This document shows positions 1 through 9,710 of a stretch of DNA of 64,000 nucleotides, piece by piece. The notes under the pieces were generated by a model, which worked only from the letters and a program-made list of their open reading frames with translations, was not told the DNA's origin and did no database searches. Both the position numbers and the translations under genes were made by a program. Positions within the stretch are counted from its first letter, which is position 1. Every line of letters starts with the position of its first letter. This DNA comes from UBA8389 sp942493385 (lineage in GTDB: Bacteria; Bacteroidota; Bacteroidia; Bacteroidales; UBA1402): NCBI GenBank assembly GCA_942493385.1, contig OW818699.1, forward strand, positions 3,658,001-3,722,000, written 5' to 3'.

Positions 1-1479
1 TCCACCGAATTGCACCCGCTTTTCAAACAAACAGAAAAGCCAAAAGCGTACCAAACCAATACCGTTTACAAGAAAACGTACCAAGATTCCAATCCGGAAA
101 ACCCAGTATTGCCAAAAGATTTCCTAAACCGCTTCGAAGCCCTGCAACGCCTTCCGCTCTATGAACTGGTGGAAGAACTCTATCGCCTCTTCGAACTGGA
201 AAAAATACCGGCTCAAGACAGCTACCTGCATTGCTTCATGGACAAGCTCAGCGAATACCTACTCCATTCCCCCTCCGACCTCGGCTCCTTCCTCAAACAC
301 TGGGAGGAACAGATGTCTGGGATCAGCATTCCAGCGGGTTCAGCCGTGAACGGCATCCGAATCTTGTCCATCCACAAGGCCAAAGGGTTGGAATTCCACA
401 CCGTTCTGATACCGTTCTGCGATTGGAAACTACTGAATGCCAAGCCGTTTCAAGTCTGGTGTCCGCCCACACAGGAACCGTTCAGCCAACTCGACCTGCT
501 GCCCATCGACTTCAACAAAGACATGGCGGTCTCCATTTTCAAGAAGGAACACAACGAAGAAACCCTGCAACTTTGGGTGGATGCGCTCAACTTACTCTAT
601 GTCGCCTTCACCCGTGCCAAGCACAATCTGTATGTTTTTTGCCGCGGCAACGACGACGTGAAAAACTACAAGGGGGCCAGCACCATCGCCAACCTGATGC
701 AGGATACGCTGAAAAATGGGCTGGTTGACGGCAATTATACCGAATCAAGCGCAACGCCTGCTGAAACAGAAGTCGATGAGACCAATTCCGAAGCCGTAGT
801 GAATTCTACTAATGCCGACCAGAACTCAACTAATTCCGACGAAGCCACTTCCGAATCCACCTTCACCTTCGGAACCTTCAGCCTCGGCTTCGAAGAAACG
901 GCCGACAAACCCACTTCCGTCCTCCGCGAAAAAGGCACCGATCTGGCCCTGCCCTTCCGCAGCTTCGCCCACAAGACCCGCTTCCGCCAATCGAACCGTT
1001 CTCGCGAGTTCTGCAAAGGCCGCGACCCAAATGGCTACACTTCCACCTTTATCGACCGAGGCAAGCTCCTCCACCGACTATTTTCAGAAATCAAGGTAGA
1101 AAGCGATTTGTCAACCGCCCTGCAAAACCTTATCAACGAGGGACTCATGCAATCTGAAAACGCTTCGGAATATGAAAACTACGTTCGAAACGCCCTCTCA
1201 AATGAGGATGTTAAAAACTGGTATTCAGACAAATACCGTTTATTCAACGAATGCTCCATCCTCTGCAGCAGCGCCGACGGCAAACTTCAGCTCAAACGAC
1301 CCGACCGCGTGATGCTGTTCGAAAACAACATTCAAGTCGTCGATTTCAAGTTCGGCAAACCCTCGCCCTCCTACCACAAACAAGTGCTGGAGTATATGCA
1401 ATTACTCACCGACATGGGCTATGCCGGTGTAAAGGGGTATCTATGGTATGTGGATGAAAATGAAGTAGTTTCTGTTTAG
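1..1479 (+). CDS. AddA/RecB-like UvrD helicase-nuclease, C-terminal part (5' end outside window)
   Basis: The frame is open from base 1, so the gene starts upstream of the window. The visible ~490 residues hold late superfamily-1 helicase motifs: SIHKAKGLEF (motif V, about 370-400) and LLYVAFTRAKH (motif VI, about 592-624). These are followed by a linker rich in T, S, N and E and then a PD-(D/E)XK nuclease domain with GKLLHRLF (about 1065), the D...DFKFGK core (about 1300-1360) and a QVLEY motif (about 1381). This order is that of AddA/RecB subunits, which unwind double-strand breaks and degrade DNA before recombination. No iron-sulphur cysteine cluster is seen here; that belongs to the AddB-type partner, which I place at 21497-24556 on the same strand. 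The next gene converges from the right with only 10 bp between the stop codons. Confidence 0.88.
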   Translation, partial: STELHPLFKQTEKPKAYQTNTVYKKTYQDSNPENPVLPKDFLNRFEALQRLPLYELVEELYRLFELEKIPAQDSYLHCFMDKLSEYLLHSPSDLGSFLKHWEEQMSGISIPAGSAVNGIRILSIHKAKGLEFHTVLIPFCDWKLLNAKPFQVWCPPTQEPFSQLDLLPIDFNKDMAVSIFKKEHNEETLQLWVDALNLLYVAFTRAKHNLYVFCRGNDDVKNYKGASTIANLMQDTLKNGLVDGNYTESSATPAETEVDETNSEAVVNSTNADQNSTNSDEATSESTFTFGTFSLGFEETADKPTSVLREKGTDLALPFRSFAHKTRFRQSNRSREFCKGRDPNGYTSTFIDRGKLLHRLFSEIKVESDLSTALQNLINEGLMQSENASEYENYVRNALSNEDVKNWYSDKYRLFNECSILCSSADGKLQLKRPDRVMLFENNIQVVDFKFGKPSPSYHKQVLEYMQLLTDMGYAGVKGYLWYVDENEVVSV

Positions 1480-1489
1480 TCCTTTCTAT

Positions 1490-4400
1490 TTATCTGGAAC
1501 CTGTTTTAATAAACTTGCGGTGCCAAGTGCCCCATTCAGTAATCAAAGCGATCGAATATATACCATCGGCAAGCGAAGTGACATCCACTTCCTTGACCGT
1601 CGAATCCAGATTGCTCATCATCAATACCCGACCATCCAGGCTCATTACTCGAACAGCCTTGACGGATGGAACCTCGCTGACAATATGCAAGATGTTCCGA
1701 ACCGGATTCGGCCATACGGTAAACAACAGGTTGTTACGACCCATCGCCGTGTATTCGGCACCCAAATGCAGCGCCATGGGTTGGCTCAACGTTCCCATCA
1801 CGGTGTCCGCAAAGAGAATGGGTTCCTGAATCGTGTACATCTTTCCGGAAGAACGATCGATAGCCCTTAAATCGAGCTTCTCGCCTGAATTGGAACCATA
1901 AACCATCAGGAACAACCTGTCATCCAGATATGTACCAACACCCCTGCACGTATCGCGCTCGTAGGCAGCCACCGTATAATCGCCCGGATTGACCAGGTTG
2001 TTGCCGAGGTAAAGACGCGCTATCACATTCATGTTGTCCGGATATTTCCGGCTGTTCAATTCCAAGTAATCGGGCTGTTGATTTCGAGCAGAACGGTACT
2101 TGGAAGACCGAGTCTCCAATGCAGGATATTGGAAGTTCTTGTCCGAATTCGACCAATATTGATACCCTTGACCTGGGGCGAGGCTGTCCAACGTGCCAAT
2201 CCACTCGCTGCCGTTGTACATGGCAAAACCAGTTTGGCTTTTCACAACTTCGTTGGTAAGCGCCGTCAAAGCAGTAAGCGCATGCGGTAAGGTCATGGAG
2301 CGGGTAGGCACATAACTCATCCAGTTCCAGCCCTTTTGCAAGTCAATGGTCAAACGGTCGGTTGCAAATGGCGTACCGTTGGCCAACCAACAAACATCCG
2401 ATTTCAGGTTCAGCTTGAACATGTGTTCAGCCGGAAGAACAGCCAGATCGCCTGCCAGGTTGCCGACGGAATCGGCCACCAGTTGAGCACGAACACCCTT
2501 CATCCGGTCAACAAAACCACGAACGGGGCTCAGGAACAACAACGGATTCCGGAATCGTGCGTCCGACAAGTTGGACGATATCCAGTTCCAGCCAGCCCGC
2601 AGAGTGTAATCCATGGTGACCAGCGTGGATACGAATCGCGGCTGAACTGTAGTTTCTTGAGTAACAGCAAGCACGAGCGGTTGAGTGGAGGCGGTGAACA
2701 CACCGTTGACCAGCCACCCTTCCAACGCATAATTCATCGCAGGTGTTGCCACGAACCTCAAAACCGTTCCATATCGGTAGACACCGGCCGAAGCACCCGA
2801 AACCGAACCTTCTTCCGCTATACACGTTAGTGAGACGGTATGGAAATTGGGTTCGAAATTGGCTGTGAGCGACTTTTCAGTGAGAATCGAATACAGCAGC
2901 ATCGTATCGGTCGTTAAAACATCTCCGTTGGATGTCCAGCTCACAAAGTGCTGACCAACAGCAGGTCTTGCACGGAAAGCTACGTTAGTGCCATAAGAGT
3001 ACAAGCCTGTTCCAGGAGTGACAAAGCCGCTGCCTACCGGCTGTACCGTTGCCGTGACGCGAACCTGCCCGCCCACATACTGCGTCCAACCCACCGTCTT
3101 TCCGGTTTCGCCGGGCATACCAGCCGAATCCAGAACGACAGCAGTCTGCACCGTCAGCACATAGTAACCACTCTTTCCGGTCAATGCCGAAAGATCCAGT
3201 TCGTATTCAGAAGCCGAAAGCCGACGGATCGACAAATTTGACAGGTCCAAATCCACACCTTGACACCAAAGCCGCACATCGTCCTTGGTGAACGTGCTCG
3301 AATCGATGGGTTGGCTGAACTGGACACGAACGGTTTGCAACGAATATTCAGCCAGTTTGACCGGAACATTCAGTATGGAATCAACCTCCAAAACGTTTTG
3401 GCGAATCGGCTCAAAGGTGAGCAAATAGGTTTCAGGCCCTTGAAGGAATTCATCCGCCAGATGGATGCGGTTGGCGTACAAGGGTTCCTTTCCGTCACGC
3501 AACGTCCTGTCGGTCTGCCAATTGTTTACCTGCAAGCCATCTCGTTGACGAATGCAGGAAATCAGCTTCGACTTCCCATTTAATGGATCGCTGTACATGC
3601 TGTAGTTCCAACCCTGGGCCGAGGGAATCACCGACAAAGCCCAAGTATGCTCACCAACCGGCGTGCAACTTGCCATCGATGCCAAGTGTACCTCTTTACG
3701 AACTCCGTCCGAAAGGTAAAGTGCATCCGGATAATCGGCCGCATCGGGCAAATCGTTCACCAGAAAACCGGTGAGATCCGCTCCAAGACGGAAGCTTCGA
3801 ATCAATTCATGGATGGAAACGTCGCTCACCAGGCTCAGATTTGGATTGTCGTAACTGGTCACATGCGTCAGTTTCACATCATAGCTCACGAAGTGCCCAA
3901 GCAGCGAACTGGTGAACCACCATTGTCCGTAAGTAGTCTTGCCGGCCGGTATGGTACCGAAATCGATCTCGGTCACCCCAGTACTTGCAGGAACACCGTT
4001 CAGACTGGATCCGATGAGTTCGAATTCGGCCAACAAGCCTTTTTCGTTGTCCACAATTTTGGGTTGCGCCGTGCTGATGTTGACCTTTGTGGCATCCCCT
4101 GCACCGTGGTTGTTGATAAGCAACGAGAACTCAGCCGGTTGAGAAGGTTCCACCTCCGGTGTCAACGCATCGTCACCCATGACGTCGCGCTGCATGAAAT
4201 AAGTCAGCGAAAGGTCTGGCGAAGGCCTCACGGTCAACGTAACCGGGTACAGTTCCCGCGTCACGACGATGCCGGTGAACGGATCCAGATACGACAACTT
4301 ACCACCGAAGTAATATTCCTTAGGTTCGGTCGGCGCAGCCAATTTGGTGGGAATGAACAAAATGGTGGCCGTACCATTCAACTTGGCCCCCAACGAACCC

Positions 4401-7400
4401 GTTCCGTCTATGGCCGTCAGCTTGTCCACACTTTCCGTATTGATCTGGAACTGCTGGCTTCCGGCAATCTTGCCCTCGCTGTCGGTAACCTCGAGCGTCA
4501 ACTTAATCTGCTGCATCGCATCGTACTCGTGCCCGTTGAACACCGTCAACGTACCCCTAAAGGCCTGGCGCGTCAAAGTCATGGTCTGCGAAAATTGCAG
4601 AGAGATGCTGGAGCACACCGAACTAGACGCTTCATCGGACATCCGTTGCCATGCTTTCGTTTCCAAATCGAACATTTCCTCGACCGAAGTGTAACCTTTG
4701 TTTAAGGCAAAAGCCAGCACTTCATCAATAACCGTCCAGCAGGAATCAAACCGTATGGAATCAAACTTGTTTGCAACGTTCAGATTCAGACGCGAATTGT
4801 TGAACCGCAAAACCAGCTTCTGGTATTGGTCTTCCGAAATCTGTGCCGGTTTGTAGGTCCGTAGTTCCGAATTTGGATCGATTATTCCGTCTATAGCGAA
4901 GATTTTATCCCAGAACGGTGCAGCCACATCGTAAGAAACATCCCACCAAGCGAGATCTCCCACCAGTTCGTTTGCCTGAATAACGAAAGCATTCGTCTGA
5001 CTTAAAATCTGTGTTAGGACCTCTTGATAATTTTCAATGTAACCTGGCATCACCTTGGTGGAGCGTAGCCTCGGCGCATCAAAATTACCAGGCACGCACT
5101 TCTCAATCAAGGGCCTGAGCAAATCATTGGCTGCATCGGCCCATGGCTTGATTTCTTTGTATTTTTCACCGATTTTCTTGTACAAATCCTTTTGAGCAGC
5201 AGAACTGTTCGTGACAGAAACCCCCTGTCTCAATTTCATACTTTTCTTGGTTGACAAATTATAAACCATTTGAACGGTTTCATATCCCCTAATTGCTGGT
5301 CCAATAACTGGAAGCTGTTTTAGCAAACCTCTGGTCATTTTCCATAGAAAACTGTTCGCACAGGGTTCACAATCAAAAGCATCCGATACGACAGGCACAG
5401 GTGTTATCGCATTACCAAAGCAGGGACTCGGCAACTGAACCATGTTGAGATCCGTACGCTGCTCCGTTAGGTACTTGATCATGTCTTCAATTGAAATTTT
5501 CGTTCCACCACCCTCGGTAGGCTTAGTGGTTCCACCGCAATCGCCAAACTTGATGGCAGCCCCATAACGGTGCCACTTTCGATCGAGCCCGCAATCCCAG
5601 AAATACAAAGCCCCTGCCTCTTCATCACAAGGATCTTTCTTGGATCCTTGTATGGAACTCACCGATCGGAGTCGAACCATTGCATTGACTTCCAGAATTT
5701 TCGTAACTTTTACCGGTACTGTTATCGATTCCTGAGGCCTCAGGTCAAAGATCCCTTGAATCATGGGTTCGAAGGTGAGTGTCACAAATCCTTGCGGCAT
5801 CTGCAACACCACATCCTTGGCGGTAATCAGTCCTTTGTTTGTCAGCGTCATATTGAAAACCAACGACTCACCAGGCAGCAAATGGTCGGTGTTCACTTCC
5901 GAAGGCACGTCGATGATGACAATGGGCGCCGGAACATTGGTTTCGTATTTCACCACCGTTTCAATGGTATAAACATCCTCGACGGTGGTTTCCACCACAT
6001 TCCAGCTGTACGTAATGGCTTGGAAACTCAGGTTGACCTTGGTGCTTGTCGTCTTACCAGGATCCACAACGATGTTGTTGGTATAGCTGTCGTGTTTGTC
6101 GGCAGAAACCGATAAGGAATAATACCCCTCGGGCAAGTTTTCAGCCACAAAGAGGCCTTGATCATTTGTAATACCCTGAGCAACAACAGCATTGGTGTAT
6201 GGATGGCGCACCACCACCGAAGCTCCTTTAAGATGAGGGGCCTCAGCCGTATAATAGGTAAACTCGTCGCATACATCCACCGAAAGCGTACCGACGGCTT
6301 CCGAAACAGTTTCCAAATTGAAAGAAATCGGAATTCCGGAACCGTTGGCACAATTGACGCCAATGGTACCAGTGATCGGAACGTTCACCGGCATGTTGGC
6401 ATCTGGAGCAAGTTGCAACCGAACTGTTGCCGATTCGCCAAATTCCAAGGAAGGCATTTCAACAGGCGTGAGCAATGACATCCACGGCAGGGAAGGCAAC
6501 AAGATGCTGATCTTGCCGGAAGCCCCTTTCCCATTGTTGGTCACCGTAAAGGAAATGCTGCGGCTTTTGCCTTTGCTCATGGTGCTCTGAATGGACGAAG
6601 GCGTAGCAGCCAACATGGCCCACGGATTCCTGCAGTAGAAATAACCAGTCATCTCCAGCGAAGCTCCCTGAGCGGAAGAAACAGCGAATCGGATGGGTTG
6701 GTAATTCGTGGTTGAATTCGGATATTTGGCCTTCATCGTATACTTTAGTGCAACAGTTGCACCTCCGGCCAAGTCCGGAATTGGCTGGAACTGCAAGTCC
6801 CAACCTAAGGTATCGGTGAGAAGGTTTGCAGTCAGAGCAGTCAAAGCTGCCGTTCCAGGATTCGTCAGAAGTATCTCACCAGTGACCGTTTCACCAGTCA
6901 AGAGGTCCCAAGCCAGGTTTTCCCAAGAAGCCCGCTTCAAACCATAAATCGCAAAAACAGCCTGCTCATCCGTCAGGTTCATGCCCGGATAGCAGGCACT
7001 TACGCTGAAACGACCCATTTGGCCGGCATACGGTTCGAAATTGAATTGGAAGGCTCCGGTTGCATCGGTCGTTACCGGGAAATGCTTGCGGAAACCATCG
7101 TTGAATAGATACACGTCAACAGGAACACCACCCACGTCCGTATTTCCGTATGGAAGGGCGGAACCGGTTATCGAAATGATTTCACCTGGTTTGTAAACCG
7201 GTTTGTCCGAATTCACAAGCACCGTATATGCCGGTGAAACCCGAACTGGAAGTCCCTTGGAATCGTTGTTCAGATAGTTCAATTCCTCCTTGGCATGCTC
7301 GGCATTGACTTCAGCCAATAGGTAGAACTGTCCGGTCAGGTCAGGCACATTCAAGGTAGCAGTCAGGGATTCAGACTTATTTGGTAAAATGCTGTTGGTC

Positions 7401-9706
7401 GTATACAACGTGGTCAGTAGCAAGCGCGTGCCCGAAAGCGCCAAGATGGAGTCGCTGCAAAACCAAATATCCACGGAGGCATTCGACGGGAAAGCCGACA
7501 AACCTACGTTTTTAATCTGCAACGTGACATCCACCGGATTCTTGGTCAACACAGCGCTGGCCGAAAGCGACGTGACGTCCACTGTGGCATCCGGCAGTGT
7601 CATGTCGGTAATGGTGGCCCAACAAACGCCACGACTGAAACCGTTGGCTGTAGCAGTGAAGGTGACGGTTCGATTTCCTTCCGACAACGCGTTCAGCAAT
7701 GCAGTAACAGGCACCGAAACAGAACGTTGGCCGGCTGGAATGACCACCGACAGCGCATGCGTTATTTCACTGGCACGATCGCTGGTCAAGGCAACCGTCA
7801 ATGCATTGGTCGTGGAAGTGTTTCGGCTCACCGTGAGCATCGACGCATCTTGCTTGCCCTCGGGCAACAATGCCTGAGAAGCGGTGAGTTTGAGCGTCGG
7901 GCCGTCGTCGTCCAAAATGGTCAGTATTGAATGGACTACACCGGCACCTGTACCGAGCGTGGAGCATCCACAGGAGTTCAGATAGACCGAAGCGGTCACA
8001 TTCACAACTAGGTTCGTATCAACCAGTGCGTTATCCACAACGCCAATGGTGAACCGTTTTTCGGCCACCCCTTTTTCGAGCACCATCATGGGCATGGAAT
8101 AGTATAGGGCACCGTTCGAATCGTCCGTCAGCTGTATGGTAATGTTGTTATCGGTAGTTCCCTGCCGCTTCACCACACCGACTGCGGCCTGATATCCGGC
8201 AGATTCGGAGAAACTGGAGGGCGAAAGCGTCATCTGAATCACTGGAACGTCGTTGTCTTTCAACGTGGTATGACAAATACCATCCAGGTATCCTTCCGAT
8301 GTAGCGGTTAGAATGGGTTCCACCGTTAGAGATGGTACGATGTCCTCAACAACCGTCACTTCGACCGAAACGGATTTCTGGCCGGCAGGAATAATCGCCT
8401 CATTGGAGATGCTTAGACGCTTGCTAAAATCACTGTACAAATTGACAGCCAAGGGCTTGGCCGTAACAATTTCGCGTTCAACAAGTAAATTGAATCGGTC
8501 ACCTTCGTTCAATATGGTTTTGGAAGGGGTGAGCGTCAGCGAAGGTAGTTCGTTATCCACCATCCGAACAGATTGACTTACAGCAGGATATTGATTTCCA
8601 GAAACTTCAAAAACCACCATGGAATCCACATTGACCACCGAATTGTCAAGCGCAATCATATTGAAACTCACACCGGATTGACCAGCCGGGATGGTGATGT
8701 TCAAAGGCACCATCAACCGCCCCGTCGGGTTGGCAACCAAGGAAAATGTCTGATCCATCAACCGACTTCCGCTCCGGAACAACTGCCCGTACAACGGATT
8801 CGGATCGTTTTCACCGAGTACGTTTCGGTCCAACTTCAGCAGAAGCTTGGATTTCACCGTGAGGTAGTCGTTGGATTTGCCGCTGTTGTTCGTCAAAGTA
8901 GCCGGCAATTCACCCAAAAGGGCGTTCGGCACTACTTTGACCATCACCTTGACCAATCCGTCCACACCAGGCAAGTCACCCAGCGTGAACGAAGCGTTTC
9001 GGCTCACCACACCGCCCGATTCGAGCAGGTTTCCGTAATAGGTTGTGCCGAGCAACGAAGTCTCGCCCACGTCAGAAATCAAGAACACCTGTTCGCTCCA
9101 ACCGTCGGCTGTTTTCAATTCACCGACATTGCGGACGGACCAAGAAACATCAAGGGCGTCACCGGCAGCGAGTTCTACCGAGGTGAACCGAACTTGCTGG
9201 ACAGCCAAATCGGGTCTTGGCAGCGAGATGATGCGGATGCCACCAGGTGAGGAGGCAGTCGCCACGTTCTTACCAGAAACATCACTTAAAATAACCTGAC
9301 TGAAAGCAAAAGGATAGATCGCCGCTTCACGGCAGGTATCGGAAACCATCACCGGAATGCGCAACAAAATGCCCGAATTTCCGAGTATCGGCCGGTTGGT
9401 CAACGAAAAAATCACAAAGAGGTAATCGTTGTCCCCCATTTTCTTGACCGAGAAGCTATGGTTGTCCTTACGGTCGGTCAGAACCATGTTCGTCGTATCG
9501 GACAAGGTAATGCCAACAGGCAATTGAAGTCGGAACTGAGCCGCAACAACATCGGATGCGTTGTTCAGATAAACCGGCACACTGGCTTCCTTGCCGGCAC
9601 CGCAATCCAACGTTTGAATCTTCAATTCGTTCACAGGCAATGCAAACGCCGTTTGCACCGTCAGTGCCAGGTTGATAAGCAGGGTGAGTATTGTAGGTGT
9701 TTTCAT
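1490..9706 (-). CDS. Giant secreted multidomain protein (cohesin-like, CARDB, Calx-beta, InlB-type repeats) with T9SS sorting tail
   Basis: 2,738 residues. It starts with a signal peptide ending near TAFALP. Next comes a cohesin-like module (about 9630-9270) containing GILLRIPVMVSD, then a CARDB-like domain starting PDLAVQQV. About four Calx-beta-like repeats follow (about 8870-7570), with the recurring IPAGQ..VSV signature. Further on are a second CARDB, an Ig/macroglobulin-like stretch (KPVYKPGEIISITG) and a carboxypeptidase-regulatory-like repeat (about 6290-6030). A cysteine-containing central region (about 5690-4600) matches nothing I recognise. Two bacterial InlB-type repeats (about 3060-2650) precede the final ~80 residues, which begin VWPNPVRNILHI and form a type A T9SS C-terminal signal. 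It is predicted to be exported and anchored or released by T9SS. It lies 4 bp after the preceding gene and is the last of a three-gene operon. A specific function is not evident; adhesion or surface scaffolding is inferred from the domain types. Confidence 0.85.
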   Translation of the reverse strand: MKTPTILTLLINLALTVQTAFALPVNELKIQTLDCGAGKEASVPVYLNNASDVVAAQFRLQLPVGITLSDTTNMVLTDRKDNHSFSVKKMGDNDYLFVIFSLTNRPILGNSGILLRIPVMVSDTCREAAIYPFAFSQVILSDVSGKNVATASSPGGIRIISLPRPDLAVQQVRFTSVELAAGDALDVSWSVRNVGELKTADGWSEQVFLISDVGETSLLGTTYYGNLLESGGVVSRNASFTLGDLPGVDGLVKVMVKVVPNALLGELPATLTNNSGKSNDYLTVKSKLLLKLDRNVLGENDPNPLYGQLFRSGSRLMDQTFSLVANPTGRLMVPLNITIPAGQSGVSFNMIALDNSVVNVDSMVVFEVSGNQYPAVSQSVRMVDNELPSLTLTPSKTILNEGDRFNLLVEREIVTAKPLAVNLYSDFSKRLSISNEAIIPAGQKSVSVEVTVVEDIVPSLTVEPILTATSEGYLDGICHTTLKDNDVPVIQMTLSPSSFSESAGYQAAVGVVKRQGTTDNNITIQLTDDSNGALYYSMPMMVLEKGVAEKRFTIGVVDNALVDTNLVVNVTASVYLNSCGCSTLGTGAGVVHSILTILDDDGPTLKLTASQALLPEGKQDASMLTVSRNTSTTNALTVALTSDRASEITHALSVVIPAGQRSVSVPVTALLNALSEGNRTVTFTATANGFSRGVCWATITDMTLPDATVDVTSLSASAVLTKNPVDVTLQIKNVGLSAFPSNASVDIWFCSDSILALSGTRLLLTTLYTTNSILPNKSESLTATLNVPDLTGQFYLLAEVNAEHAKEELNYLNNDSKGLPVRVSPAYTVLVNSDKPVYKPGEIISITGSALPYGNTDVGGVPVDVYLFNDGFRKHFPVTTDATGAFQFNFEPYAGQMGRFSVSACYPGMNLTDEQAVFAIYGLKRASWENLAWDLLTGETVTGEILLTNPGTAALTALTANLLTDTLGWDLQFQPIPDLAGGATVALKYTMKAKYPNSTTNYQPIRFAVSSAQGASLEMTGYFYCRNPWAMLAATPSSIQSTMSKGKSRSISFTVTNNGKGASGKISILLPSLPWMSLLTPVEMPSLEFGESATVRLQLAPDANMPVNVPITGTIGVNCANGSGIPISFNLETVSEAVGTLSVDVCDEFTYYTAEAPHLKGASVVVRHPYTNAVVAQGITNDQGLFVAENLPEGYYSLSVSADKHDSYTNNIVVDPGKTTSTKVNLSFQAITYSWNVVETTVEDVYTIETVVKYETNVPAPIVIIDVPSEVNTDHLLPGESLVFNMTLTNKGLITAKDVVLQMPQGFVTLTFEPMIQGIFDLRPQESITVPVKVTKILEVNAMVRLRSVSSIQGSKKDPCDEEAGALYFWDCGLDRKWHRYGAAIKFGDCGGTTKPTEGGGTKISIEDMIKYLTEQRTDLNMVQLPSPCFGNAITPVPVVSDAFDCEPCANSFLWKMTRGLLKQLPVIGPAIRGYETVQMVYNLSTKKSMKLRQGVSVTNSSAAQKDLYKKIGEKYKEIKPWADAANDLLRPLIEKCVPGNFDAPRLRSTKVMPGYIENYQEVLTQILSQTNAFVIQANELVGDLAWWDVSYDVAAPFWDKIFAIDGIIDPNSELRTYKPAQISEDQYQKLVLRFNNSRLNLNVANKFDSIRFDSCWTVIDEVLAFALNKGYTSVEEMFDLETKAWQRMSDEASSSVCSSISLQFSQTMTLTRQAFRGTLTVFNGHEYDAMQQIKLTLEVTDSEGKIAGSQQFQINTESVDKLTAIDGTGSLGAKLNGTATILFIPTKLAAPTEPKEYYFGGKLSYLDPFTGIVVTRELYPVTLTVRPSPDLSLTYFMQRDVMGDDALTPEVEPSQPAEFSLLINNHGAGDATKVNISTAQPKIVDNEKGLLAEFELIGSSLNGVPASTGVTEIDFGTIPAGKTTYGQWWFTSSLLGHFVSYDVKLTHVTSYDNPNLSLVSDVSIHELIRSFRLGADLTGFLVNDLPDAADYPDALYLSDGVRKEVHLASMASCTPVGEHTWALSVIPSAQGWNYSMYSDPLNGKSKLISCIRQRDGLQVNNWQTDRTLRDGKEPLYANRIHLADEFLQGPETYLLTFEPIRQNVLEVDSILNVPVKLAEYSLQTVRVQFSQPIDSSTFTKDDVRLWCQGVDLDLSNLSIRRLSASEYELDLSALTGKSGYYVLTVQTAVVLDSAGMPGETGKTVGWTQYVGGQVRVTATVQPVGSGFVTPGTGLYSYGTNVAFRARPAVGQHFVSWTSNGDVLTTDTMLLYSILTEKSLTANFEPNFHTVSLTCIAEEGSVSGASAGVYRYGTVLRFVATPAMNYALEGWLVNGVFTASTQPLVLAVTQETTVQPRFVSTLVTMDYTLRAGWNWISSNLSDARFRNPLLFLSPVRGFVDRMKGVRAQLVADSVGNLAGDLAVLPAEHMFKLNLKSDVCWLANGTPFATDRLTIDLQKGWNWMSYVPTRSMTLPHALTALTALTNEVVKSQTGFAMYNGSEWIGTLDSLAPGQGYQYWSNSDKNFQYPALETRSSKYRSARNQQPDYLELNSRKYPDNMNVIARLYLGNNLVNPGDYTVAAYERDTCRGVGTYLDDRLFLMVYGSNSGEKLDLRAIDRSSGKMYTIQEPILFADTVMGTLSQPMALHLGAEYTAMGRNNLLFTVWPNPVRNILHIVSEVPSVKAVRVMSLDGRVLMMSNLDSTVKEVDVTSLADGIYSIALITEWGTWHRKFIKTGSR

Positions 9707-9710
9707 GGCC

